Assembly (NCBI RefSeq): GCF_003992625.1
Contig: NZ_RZMW01000043.1
Coordinates: forward strand, 1 to 64,000
Source of the DNA: Pelagibacterium lentulum
GTDB taxonomy: Bacteria > Pseudomonadota > Alphaproteobacteria > Rhizobiales > Devosiaceae
Direction: 5' to 3'
Length of the DNA stretch: 64,000 bases
Shown: one piece after another, positions 45,723 to 53,558 of the stretch
How positions within the stretch are numbered: position 1 is the first letter of the stretch
Layout: each line of letters starts with the position of its first letter
Notes under the pieces: generated by a model
Told to the model about the DNA's origin: nothing
The model's input: the letters and a program-made list of their open reading frames with translations, nothing else
Database searches by the model: none
Program-made: the position numbers and the translations under genes

Positions 45723-45908
45723 ATGAACCGAATGCTACATTTAGAACCCTTCGACGCCCAGACCGAAAAAGGCCGGCAGGTGCGTGTAGTCGGTATTACC
45801 GATCGTCCCGGCGCCGAGCCGCAATTCGTTGCGCTCGACGTCGACGACGACGACAAGATCCGCCCCGTTCTTTTGGATTTTGTTGAGCCGTGCGGGACGA
45901 GCCGATGA
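45723..45908 (+). CDS. Small hypothetical protein
   Basis: 61 aa from the ATG at 45723 (MNRMLHLEPFDAQTEKGRQ). The C-terminal half is acidic (ALDVDDDDKIRP). The frame extends upstream to 45651 without a better start. Overlaps the following small gene as ATGA. Function unknown. Confidence 0.55.
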   Translation: MNRMLHLEPFDAQTEKGRQVRVVGITDRPGAEPQFVALDVDDDDKIRPVLLDFVEPCGTSR

Positions 45909-46066
45909 ACCGGCGCGCAAGGCTGTACGTCGGATCGCCGGACTTCATCGACGCCAACCTTGAAAACCGAGCCGGTCGCGGTCGTCGGCTGTCGTGGCGA
46001 GAGTTTTTCAAACTCCGGCCAGATCGCAAACCCGCGAATGATAACGCCAAGGCCGAGAAAAGTTGA
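45905..46066 (+). CDS. Very small basic protein
   Basis: 53 aa (MNRRARLYVGSPDFIDANLE start, ends KPANDNAKAEKS). Its ATGA overlap with the preceding gene supports translation. Strongly basic middle (RAGRGRRLSWREFFKLRPDR) could bind nucleic acid. The PANDN phrase also occurs in neighbouring element proteins (AlpA-like WGPANDN, TAANDNAP, PANDNHR), a curious shared low-complexity motif. Confidence 0.55.
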   Translation: MNRRARLYVGSPDFIDANLENRAGRGRRLSWREFFKLRPDRKPANDNAKAEKS

Positions 46067-46129
46067 CGATCTGATCGAGAATCGAAAAAGGCAAATTATG
46101 CCACCACTCCCTTGCCGCCCGGAGGAACT

Positions 46130-46972
46130 ATGACCGTTACCAATCCAATCGAACTTCATCCAGATCATGCCGCGGTTTCCACGCCGCTGCCCGTGCCAGC
46201 CAATGACAATCATCGTTGGTCATGGCCAGCCTATAGCCGCCTCAAGGCCGGTCGGCTCATGCGAACGCCAGAGGACAACGTTGTCGCCCTGTGCGCGCTA
46301 GTCAGGCTGCGGCGCGATCTTGAAGCTATTGGTGGCTGTGCGTCGTGGACAACCGATACCCCCGACGCGACAATAAATGAAGACGTGCAAATCGGGTATG
46401 GCGCAGACCTCAAGCGTGAGAAGCCAACCGCCGAGCATCTGATCGCGTTGTATATCGCAGGCACGCTGGAATTCCTCCCGACACGTGACGGTGAATTGGT
46501 GCCGCACAAATCCGACAACGGCGACGTTTATCAGATCGAGGACAGGTTGCGCGGCCCTCGTGGGCCGGAGTTGCCGGAGTATCCTGATGAAGTCGAGGCC
46601 GAACTTAATGGCCGTTATTCCGGCGCGGAGTGGCCATCGGCGCCCAACGCTGCAAAATCAGCTCGACATGTATTTGTCGGCGCCATGATGAAGGCGGCAC
46701 CAGAGACCCGCACATGGCACTCTCCCGAATCCGGAATGATCAATACAATCTTCGCCGAGAAGACGGTAGTTCACTTGCAGGACGCCCTGCCGAAGGCACT
46801 GTGGCGGGTCCTCGAGTCGTCGGTAGATGGTGCGACTGCCGAGGAAATCGGACAAGATCGCGGGCACAGCGCAAAATATGCTCAGACGGTCGGCGCAGAA
46901 CTGCAGCGCGTCGCCCTTGAGGCACTGGTCGATGCCTATGCCAAATACGATGCGCGGGGCAATGCCACCTAA
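46130..46972 (+). CDS. Hypothetical phage/satellite protein with C-terminal HTH-like segment
   Basis: 280 aa; GGAGGAACT precedes the ATG at 46130. The C-terminal about 70 residues (LWRVLESSVDGATAEEIGQD then RGHSAKYAQTVGAELQRV) look like a winged-helix DNA-binding fold. The N-terminal part has no recognised family. Last gene of the replication/regulation module, followed by a double terminator. Confidence 0.7.
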   Translation: MTVTNPIELHPDHAAVSTPLPVPANDNHRWSWPAYSRLKAGRLMRTPEDNVVALCALVRLRRDLEAIGGCASWTTDTPDATINEDVQIGYGADLKREKPTAEHLIALYIAGTLEFLPTRDGELVPHKSDNGDVYQIEDRLRGPRGPELPEYPDEVEAELNGRYSGAEWPSAPNAAKSARHVFVGAMMKAAPETRTWHSPESGMINTIFAEKTVVHLQDALPKALWRVLESSVDGATAEEIGQDRGHSAKYAQTVGAELQRVALEALVDAYAKYDARGNAT

Positions 46973-47000
46973 TTCAGCGTTGGTAGCCTTTACTTGATGA

Positions 47001-47063
47001 AGGGCGCAAAGCGCCTTTTCTAGCGGCGAACCCTGGGCGGCACCTTGGGTTCGCCGTTTTGCT
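47001..47063 (+). terminator. Double terminator between replication and capsid modules
   Basis: GGCGC/GCGCC hairpin followed by CTTTTC, then a perfect 10-bp stem CGGCGAACCC (47024-47033) and GGGTTCGCCG (47047-47056) followed by TTTTGCTTT. It separates the early from the structural genes. Confidence 0.85.
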
Positions 47064-47105
47064 TTCGCCATTTAATCCCCAATTCCACCAGAAAGAGGTG
47101 ACGAC

Positions 47106-47669
47106 ATGCGCCGTTCAGCGCTTGGCGACGTATTGGCACGTCGCCTCAATATCGATCCCGGCCGGGTTGAGCGCCTTGGCCAACGTGCCGCCGACGCCGG
47201 ATTGCTGCCAGTTACGGAAGGATCGCGTAGGTATCCGCCCGATTTATCGGTAAGCGAGGCGGTCAACTTGCTGCTTGCCGTCCTGACTGACTACGGACTC
47301 GGCAAGGTTTCGGCCCAGGTCGAAACGTTTTCCGCTCTTTCCGACAGCCACACCACCTTGCACGCCGCCCTTGCCGGCCTGCTTTCTCATGGTCCCGCGC
47401 TGCAGGGCGCCGTGTCCGGCTCCCTTGTGATCCGGCTCGAGCCAGCAAGCGCCGCCCTAACCTTGGCCGGCATTCACTCTCGGTATGGCCCAGAACCGCC
47501 AAAAAGCGCCGCCGGCAAACACGTCATCGTACCCGGCCAGGCACTCGCGGCAATCGGATTGGAATTTCAAGGCCACACACCGGCACAAGCAGATGAGTTG
47601 GTCGCACTGGCCCGTATTACCGCGTCGGCGAGCGTTGGCCATGCGATGCACCCATTTCCAACAGGATGA
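47106..47669 (+). CDS. Hypothetical protein with N-terminal HTH-like region, first gene of capsid module
   Basis: 187 aa. The N-terminus (LARRLNIDPGRVERLGQRAA) resembles a helix-turn-helix; the rest has no recognised family. It occupies the place of a small terminase or a packaging-redirection factor in other satellites, but no sequence feature proves that. Overlaps the next ORF as ATGA. Confidence 0.65.
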   Translation: MRRSALGDVLARRLNIDPGRVERLGQRAADAGLLPVTEGSRRYPPDLSVSEAVNLLLAVLTDYGLGKVSAQVETFSALSDSHTTLHAALAGLLSHGPALQGAVSGSLVIRLEPASAALTLAGIHSRYGPEPPKSAAGKHVIVPGQALAAIGLEFQGHTPAQADELVALARITASASVGHAMHPFPTG

Positions 47670-47986
47670 ATATGACATTCAAACCACTAGCCACAATTGA
47701 GGGCAGCGAGTTGTTCGCGCTACCCGATGACACCGAGCAACTGGCAGAGCTTTCTGCTTTCGCCGGAAAGCACTTTGGCTACACCGGCCAAACGCCCCGA
47801 AACGCACCAGAACGGGTGAACTTGTGGCGCGCCATCAACACCGAGTTTGCCGTGCTCACGGCCCTCGGCGCCCTAGCCGAACCGGAAAATCCCGGCACGG
47901 TCGAAATCACCCGAATCTCAAACGCCGCACGCTCCAAGGCTCGCGCTCAATGCGAAGCGCTGCTTGAGCGCGGCTATCAACCTTAA
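47666..47986 (+). CDS. Hypothetical protein upstream of capsid gene
   Basis: 106 aa acidic-to-neutral protein; no recognised family. Start overlaps the previous stop. Two adjacent ATGs (47666, 47672). It precedes the capsid gene by 14 bases and is probably part of the same transcript. Confidence 0.65.
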   Translation: MNMTFKPLATIEGSELFALPDDTEQLAELSAFAGKHFGYTGQTPRNAPERVNLWRAINTEFAVLTALGALAEPENPGTVEITRISNAARSKARAQCEALLERGYQP

Positions 47987-48000
47987 ATAAGGACTGTCTT

Positions 48001-49113
48001 ATGACCACTGCAAACCAACTTACGGCCATCGCTGAGGCCGTCGAGACCATCAAAGGCGAGTATAACAGCCGCCTTAGGGAGCTCGAAATGCGCGCAGCGC
48101 GTGAGCCAGACAATGACAATCGCGTTCCGGTTAGCAAATCCCTCGGCTCGCAGGTCGCGGCATCTCAGGATATCAAGGATCTCACGTCCTCATTTCGAGG
48201 TAAGGCCGTCGTCCGCCTGACCGGCGAACGCGCCGACATCACCAGCGCCCCTGCCACGGTCGGTAACAACACTTCTGGCACAACGTCCCTTGTCCAGTCT
48301 GACCGCCGCCCTGGTATCGTCACGCCACCCGAGCGCAAGTTCACTGTGCGCGATCTGTTGCGCCAGACCACCACGACGTCGAGCCTCATTGAGTGGCCAG
48401 AAGAAACCGACTTCACCAACGAGGCCGCACCGGTCGAAGAAAACCCGGACGATCCCAAGCCGCAGTCGGATCTCGAATTCGAAATGCGCTCGGCCCCCGT
48501 GAGAACCTTGGCCCACATCTTCAAGGGCAGCCGCCAAATCCTCGATGATGCGCCAGCACTGATTTCGTACATCGATCGGCGAGGCACTTACGGCCTGAAA
48601 CTGGTAGAAGAAAACCAGTTGCTCAACGGTAATGGCGTTGGTCAGAACGTTCTGGGCATTGTGCCGCAGGCGAGTGCCTATGATACCAGCCGGACCGGAA
48701 CGGGCGACGATGAGCTTTCGATCCTGAACCATGCTATCGCTCAGAGCGAAGAGTCGGACTACGACCCGGACGGCATCGTGCTTTCAGTTCGCGACTGGCG
48801 CCGCCTGCTCGACGTGCGTGGCACCGACGGCCATTTCCTATCCAACGGCGCGTTCGGAACGACCGCGCGTCGGGTCTGGAACTTGCCGGTTGTGCCGTCG
48901 CGTGCACTCGCACCGGGCCAATTCCTTGTAGGCTCTTTCGAAATGGCGGCCGAGATATTCGACCGGCAAGAGGTCGAGTTCATGTTGTCCACTGAGAACG
49001 AGGACGACTTTGTCCGCAACCGTTGGACGGGCCGTATTGAAGAGCGCTTGGCCCTTGCTGTTTACCATCCGCGTTCGTTCATCATCGGCGACTTCGAACC
49101 GGCTGCCAGTTAG
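48001..49113 (+). CDS. HK97-fold major capsid protein
   Basis: 370 aa. The first about 60 residues are helical and charged, like the delta (scaffold) domain of HK97-type capsid precursors. The body shows the family pattern: FTVRDLLRQTTTTSSLIEWP, LAHIFKGSRQILDDAPALIS, LLNGNGVGQNVLGIVPQA, and the C-terminal RWTGRIEERLALAVYHPRSF. It precedes, rather than follows, the prohead protease. It should build an icosahedral head for the element. Confidence 0.9.
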   Translation: MTTANQLTAIAEAVETIKGEYNSRLRELEMRAAREPDNDNRVPVSKSLGSQVAASQDIKDLTSSFRGKAVVRLTGERADITSAPATVGNNTSGTTSLVQSDRRPGIVTPPERKFTVRDLLRQTTTTSSLIEWPEETDFTNEAAPVEENPDDPKPQSDLEFEMRSAPVRTLAHIFKGSRQILDDAPALISYIDRRGTYGLKLVEENQLLNGNGVGQNVLGIVPQASAYDTSRTGTGDDELSILNHAIAQSEESDYDPDGIVLSVRDWRRLLDVRGTDGHFLSNGAFGTTARRVWNLPVVPSRALAPGQFLVGSFEMAAEIFDRQEVEFMLSTENEDDFVRNRWTGRIEERLALAVYHPRSFIIGDFEPAAS

Positions 49114-49187
49114 TCCCGGTGGTTCCGATTGGCGCAAACCTTAAACAACCCGCGCCAATCGGACTCCGCGTAGTCCAAGGAAATTCA

Positions 49188-50138
49188 ATGAAATATCAAC
49201 ACGTTCTATCCGCGTTCGCCGCGGAACCGTGGGCTATGGAGCGCTCGAAGCTTTCGGTCATTGCCGATTTTCTGGCGTTCAAAGCTGCGGGCGGTGAAGT
49301 TGCGGCCGACGAAATGGCAGCGCGGATTACCAAGAAGCAGGACGGGGAGATTGCACGGCGCGAGGGTGCCGTTGCGGTCATTCCGATTCACGGCGTCTTG
49401 GCGCCAAAAATGGACATGATGACCGAGATTTCGGGCGGAACGTCCTACATGGGCATTCAGCGCGCACTACACGCCGCACTAGCCGACGAAGACGTCAAGG
49501 CTGTTGTGTTGGACATCGATAGCCCAGGCGGCGCTGTACCCGGCGCGCAGGAGCTTGGCGACGAAATCCGCGCCTTGCGCGGCGGCGACAAACCGATCAT
49601 TGCGCAGGTCAACCACCTTGCGGCCAGTGCTGCATATTGGATTGCCAGCCAAGCGGACGAGGTCGTGGTGAGCCCGAGCGCTCGCGCAGGTTCGATCGGC
49701 GTCTATACGGTGCATGAGGATATTTCGGCTGCACTCGAAAAGGCGGGCGTTAAGCGCACGTATATTTCAGCCGGCGATTTTAAAACAGAAGGCAACGAGA
49801 CGGAGCCGCTGAGCGAGGACGCATTGGCGTTCATCGAGGAGCGTGTTTCGCGGTCTTATGGTCGATTTGTTGCCGCTGTCGCCGAAGGGCGGGGCGTTTC
49901 GACTGCCAAAGTCGAAAAGGACTACGGCCAAGGTCGCGTGTTCTTCGCCGAAGAGCTTGTCGAGAAGGGCATGGCCGATCGTATCGGCACGCTTGGCGAG
50001 ACACTTGCGCGGTTTGGCGCAAACCAGTCGCCAGAACCAATTCGAAAACTGCGTGCGGCAAACAGTCAGCGCGCCGAAGATGCAAGCGTCGATACGGTTC
50101 TATTGGCCAAAGTCGAGGCCGCGCTTGGGATTTCGTGA
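49188..50138 (+). CDS. S49-family prohead protease (SppA-like)
   Basis: 316 aa. S49 serine peptidase motifs: VLDIDSPGGAVPGAQELGDE, the nucleophile Ser in HLAASAAYWIASQADE, and SPSARAGSIGVYTVHED with YISAGDFKTEGNE. Such enzymes act as capsid maturation proteases in many phages. The ATG at 49188 follows AAGGAAATTC and is preferred to the frame start 23 codons upstream. Capsid followed by protease is the reverse of the usual order. Confidence 0.9.
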   Translation: MKYQHVLSAFAAEPWAMERSKLSVIADFLAFKAAGGEVAADEMAARITKKQDGEIARREGAVAVIPIHGVLAPKMDMMTEISGGTSYMGIQRALHAALADEDVKAVVLDIDSPGGAVPGAQELGDEIRALRGGDKPIIAQVNHLAASAAYWIASQADEVVVSPSARAGSIGVYTVHEDISAALEKAGVKRTYISAGDFKTEGNETEPLSEDALAFIEERVSRSYGRFVAAVAEGRGVSTAKVEKDYGQGRVFFAEELVEKGMADRIGTLGETLARFGANQSPEPIRKLRAANSQRAEDASVDTVLLAKVEAALGIS

Positions 50139-50291
50139 TAGCGGACACAGAACATGGCGGCGGGAATGACGGCAAACCCTTGTCGTAGCTAACCAGCGGG
50201 CCGCCAATCCTTTCGACCGCTGATTTGCACAGGGACCGGTTGGACAGCGATATCCACTTTTGCAATTGCATCTGCGCTGGCAACCCACTTC

Positions 50292-50320
50292 GCCCGTCAG
50301 CTCCGGCTGGCGGGCTTTTC
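50292..50320 (+). terminator. Terminator after the capsid-protease module
   Basis: GCCCGTCAG (50292-50300) and CTGGCGGGC (50307-50315) pair with one G-T wobble and are followed by TTTTCGTC. It closes the capsid/protease transcript. Confidence 0.8.
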
Positions 50321-50460
50321 GTCTAGGAGGAAGGCACCCCCAGGGGGCTTCGAAAGTCCAAAAACTTTTTGTGCCAGGGACCGGCGGGGGGCCAACGCGT
50401 GCATTCCCACAATTGAAAATATGGGGGGGTAGGCAAGAAACTTGCGCCGTCTCGGATCCT
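50321..50460. other. Non-coding G-rich tract, possible packaging (cos-like) region
   Basis: Contains AGGGGGCTTCGAAAG, GGGACCGGCGGGGGGCC and AATATGGGGGGGTAGG with no good start codon and ribosome binding site pair. The gap between the protease stop and DUF4145 gene is 322 bases in a genome segment otherwise packed with genes. G-runs and GGACCGGCG-like stretches resemble what I recall just before small-terminase genes in HK97-like phages. Packaging function is a guess. Confidence 0.3.
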
Positions 50461-51132
50461 CTAATCTGCTTTCCGCTGCCCGCTCGTAATCTGCTTCGCC
50501 TTTACGGCTGCAAGTCGAGCAGGGCGGACAAACAGCCGATCTAACAAATCTTGCGTGAGGTCCTCGAGCGCCTCAGCTTCGTCTGCTGTATATGGATCGA
50601 CATCATGAGTGGCGTCATTGCCGTCCAAGGCCGCGACATCTGCCAATTCAACAATGTCAGGTTCGAGAATTTTCATCTCGCCAAGTGACTTGATGCGCAC
50701 CCGCAGTGCTTGAGCGGGTTGTTTACCTTCAAGCCGATCGTCATGACTATAGATGTGCTTCGTCGCCACATCGAGAGTCTTTCGGTACATTGCGCCAGCC
50801 GCCTCGTACCACATCATTTGGCGACACTCGTTTGCTTCGCGGAACAGGTCGGCGATACGAGACGGAACATGCTCTGAAATTTCTATGGCAGTTGTTGCGA
50901 TTCGAACTGGATGCTTTCCTATTATTCCACTGTTGCCACGCCCTAGGCGACCATCATAGTCCATCGGCGCCGCAGACCCCGGAGCGTCCCACTCGTAGAT
51001 GGACGATCGTCCACAGGCCATGCAAAATCCCATAATCTCCCAATCGAAAGTGCCATATTTTGATTGGCCGGTTACTTGGTGCTGAACACTTTTCGTCCCG
51101 CATCTCACACAGTCGCTGATAAACATCGTCAT
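50461..51132 (-). CDS. DUF4145 protein with N-terminal zinc finger; accessory cargo
   Basis: 223 aa. Two CxxC pairs (C8/C11 and C37/C40) form a likely zinc ribbon. The remainder (SRIADLFREANECRQMMWYE, AGAMYRKTLDVATKHIYSHD) matches DUF4145, a helical domain found in restriction and other defence proteins as well as stand-alone proteins. AGGAGG nine bases before ATG 51132 supports this start over longer frames. It is transcribed against all neighbouring structural genes and is flanked by plus-strand terminators, a moron-like arrangement. Defence role is inferred from context. Confidence 0.75.
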   Translation of the reverse strand: MTMFISDCVRCGTKSVQHQVTGQSKYGTFDWEIMGFCMACGRSSIYEWDAPGSAAPMDYDGRLGRGNSGIIGKHPVRIATTAIEISEHVPSRIADLFREANECRQMMWYEAAGAMYRKTLDVATKHIYSHDDRLEGKQPAQALRVRIKSLGEMKILEPDIVELADVAALDGNDATHDVDPYTADEAEALEDLTQDLLDRLFVRPARLAAVKAKQITSGQRKAD

Positions 51133-51199
51133 TTGTCGCCCCTCCTGTTTGCCCCCTATCAAACCAGAGTCGCGCGCTCGAACCCATCCCAAATACACA

Positions 51200-51223
51200 C
51201 CTCGCTTCGGCGGGGTTTTTCTT
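51200..51223 (+). terminator. UUCG-loop terminator beside the DUF4145 gene
   Basis: Six-base-pair stem CCTCGC/GCGGGG around a TTCG tetraloop, followed by TTTTTCTTT. It lies between the DUF4145 promoter region and the tail module and faces the plus-strand genes, which therefore need a promoter inside or read-through. Confidence 0.75.
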
Positions 51224-51238
51224 TGCCTGGAGCAAACC

Positions 51239-51436
51239 ATGACACCCCTAGAAATCGCTGGCGCACACATCGACGTCGCCATACTCGACCTATTGAACAC
51301 CGGATTTAAGACTGAAGATGTTTCAGGCGCCCTCACAGCGGCCGCCCTTGCCATCCTGGTCCTGACAGAGGGCCGGGAAGCCACAGCCCAACATCTCGTC
51401 GACATTGCCGCGCGCCTGCAGGTTGAAAGCTCATGA
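51239..51436 (+). CDS. Small protein ahead of tape measure (possible tail assembly chaperone)
   Basis: 65 aa (MTPLEIAGAHIDVAILDLLN). Position directly before the tape-measure gene and overlap with it (ATGA) match tail assembly chaperones, but no motif is diagnostic. The ATG follows a TGGAGC site. Confidence 0.55.
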   Translation: MTPLEIAGAHIDVAILDLLNTGFKTEDVSGALTAAALAILVLTEGREATAQHLVDIAARLQVESS

Positions 51437-52788
51437 GCAGCACCGACATGGAGCGCCTTGTCGTTCAACTAGACGCCAAGATCACCGGCCTGCAGAACGG
51501 CGTGAACAAGGCAATGGGGCTTACGCGTAACATGAGCCGGAACATGGAGCGCAATAACAAGCAGGTTGCGACGTCGTTCCGAAACATGGCCAGCTCCATT
51601 GCGCTGGTGCATGGGCCTCTAGGTGGCATTGCCAGCCGGTTTAGCGCGACGGCATCGATTTTCAGCCGCACCAATCTGCTTATGGGTGCCACGGTTATTG
51701 GTATTGGTGGCGTGACATTCGCGTTCACCAAAATGCTCGGCGTGGCCCGTGAGGCAATCTCCGAGTTCGACAAACTTGGCAAGTCGGCCCGCACGGTCGG
51801 ACTGGACACCGACCTCTACCAGTCGCTTGGATTCGCTGCGCTTGAGGAGGGTGTCGACGGACTAGACGGCGCGCTTGAGCAGTTCACGGTGCGCGTTGGT
51901 GCGCTGCGGAACGGCCAAGGCGAGTTGGCAACGTTTCTGGACAAGACCAACAAGTCGCTGCTTGAGCAATTGCAGCTCGCCACCACGCAAGAGGAGCGCC
52001 TGCGCCTGATAGCCGACGCCGTGGCTAATGCCACCAGCGCTGAGGAAAAGGCAACCATAGCACGGGCGGCGTTTGGTCGTTCTGGCATGGATATGGTCCG
52101 CATTCTCAAAGACGGCGCAGACGGTCTGGACGACTTCACTAAGCGCGCTCGCGAAATGGGAATTGTTGTCGATCGGGAAGTTATTGCCCGCGCTGAGGAA
52201 ATGAATAACGAACTGGGTGTGGCCAACAGAATAATTCGGCATGATTTGATGGTGGCATTCGTTGACTTGGCGCCCGTCGTTATCGAAGCCGCAAGGGCGA
52301 TCGGTACAGTTGCGCGTGCCATCCGCGACACGGTCGACGCCGCCAAACTGATGAGCGGCAATCTGGACCTTGTGGGCACGGACAACCTTGTTGCGCGTCA
52401 ACGGGTGCTTGGACAGGAATCCATTGAGTTGGGGAACCAACTCGAAGCATTGCAGTCCAGAAGCCAGTACATGTCTGGCATCGCTGCTGAGGTTCACCAG
52501 GCGTCGATCGATCATATCCGCGCGCAACTCGACGCGAACTACGCGCAACAGGCCGAAATCGAGGCCATCCTTACCGGCCGTCGCGCGTCCATAACGGTAA
52601 CGGCAAACCCGCAAGACACTCAAACCACAGTGCCCGTCGGAAGCGGCGGCTCCAAGTCTTCGGCATTCATGTCGGCGATGGAAGCTATTTCCAATCGCAT
52701 CGATATGATTAAGGCCGAGACGGAAGCATTGAGAGAAGCCGGCCCGCTTATTTCAGAAATCCAAATCCCGAGGAGGGCCGCAGAATGA
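51433..52788 (+). CDS. Short tail tape-measure protein
   Basis: 451 aa. The N-terminal half (QLDAKITGLQNGVNKAMGLT, SRFSATASIF, hydrophobic GATVIGIGGVTFAFTKML) and the helical LGKSARTVGLDTDLYQSLGF block resemble phage tape-measure proteins. Most are 600-1500 aa and set tail length, so this one would specify a short tail. The start overlaps the preceding stop and the end overlaps the next gene, so it is not obviously truncated. No lysozyme or peptidase domain. Confidence 0.75.
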   Translation: MSSTDMERLVVQLDAKITGLQNGVNKAMGLTRNMSRNMERNNKQVATSFRNMASSIALVHGPLGGIASRFSATASIFSRTNLLMGATVIGIGGVTFAFTKMLGVAREAISEFDKLGKSARTVGLDTDLYQSLGFAALEEGVDGLDGALEQFTVRVGALRNGQGELATFLDKTNKSLLEQLQLATTQEERLRLIADAVANATSAEEKATIARAAFGRSGMDMVRILKDGADGLDDFTKRAREMGIVVDREVIARAEEMNNELGVANRIIRHDLMVAFVDLAPVVIEAARAIGTVARAIRDTVDAAKLMSGNLDLVGTDNLVARQRVLGQESIELGNQLEALQSRSQYMSGIAAEVHQASIDHIRAQLDANYAQQAEIEAILTGRRASITVTANPQDTQTTVPVGSGGSKSSAFMSAMEAISNRIDMIKAETEALREAGPLISEIQIPRRAAE

Positions 52789-53555
52789 GCTGCTATTTCG
52801 CAATACGATTTGACGACCGCATCGAAATGATGACCGACGGCGCAGTGTTCAACATAGAAGGCCGGTTTGTCCGCGACAAGAACAAGTCTGGAGTGGCGTT
52901 ATTCGCGCCAGTTGCCGTTGCGGGTGTTGGCGAAGAGCCCGACATCGAAGTAATGACGGAAGTGGTGCTAACCGCGGCGTTCTTTCTGAGTTCGGTCGAC
53001 GAGATGATCGAAGTGCTGGGCGAGGAATTGCCTAAGTTCGAGCCAACAATCGGCGCAAGCGCGATCGTGATTGCATGCATATCAGAAACACGCGGGCCGC
53101 TGATCCTCACATACAAAAACACCGAGGACCGCCTGGTCAATCGTGGCGACAGCCACGCTTTTGGTCCGGGCCTCGATATCGACGAAATGTTGGCCACGGG
53201 TGTGGATTTCTCATTCCCAGACGGTCTGCGGTCGGACGGTGTGCAGCTCTTGAAAGCCATGCGGGCCAAGCCCTGCGAGCAGTTTGCCGGGCTGCCATTG
53301 GGCCACTACGTTGGCGGTCACATCGATTGGACTGTTGTGGACCGCAACGGCGCCCGTGTGGAGCGGGTGCTCGATTGGGATGATGTGCCGGGCCAGCCGA
53401 TTGAGGTGGGCGAACGCGAGAGCTTGCTAAGCTCCCGATGTCATGCGCGCAGGACCCCTTCTGTCGAATCCATGCGGGAAGCTCAGCGGCGCGATGTCGA
53501 GGTGACGTCGATGCTGCTTGAGGGCGTCATGCGCAAACACAGCAATAAGGACTAG
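52785..53555 (+). CDS. Hypothetical protein, Ntn-hydrolase-like start
   Basis: 256 aa. The beginning (MSCYFAIRFDDRIEMMTDGA) with alternating strands and TDGAVF recalls proteasome-beta/Ntn-hydrolase folds found in some phage proteins, but the resemblance is by pattern only. It lies between tape measure and tail fibre and overlaps the former by four bases, suggesting a tail tip or baseplate role. Confidence 0.5.
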   Translation: MSCYFAIRFDDRIEMMTDGAVFNIEGRFVRDKNKSGVALFAPVAVAGVGEEPDIEVMTEVVLTAAFFLSSVDEMIEVLGEELPKFEPTIGASAIVIACISETRGPLILTYKNTEDRLVNRGDSHAFGPGLDIDEMLATGVDFSFPDGLRSDGVQLLKAMRAKPCEQFAGLPLGHYVGGHIDWTVVDRNGARVERVLDWDDVPGQPIEVGERESLLSSRCHARRTPSVESMREAQRRDVEVTSMLLEGVMRKHSNKD

Positions 53556-53558
53556 AAC

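Noticed and set aside
47106-47669. Small terminase identity for the 187-aa ORF
   Set aside because: Position and an HTH-like N-terminus alone are insufficient; left as hypothetical.
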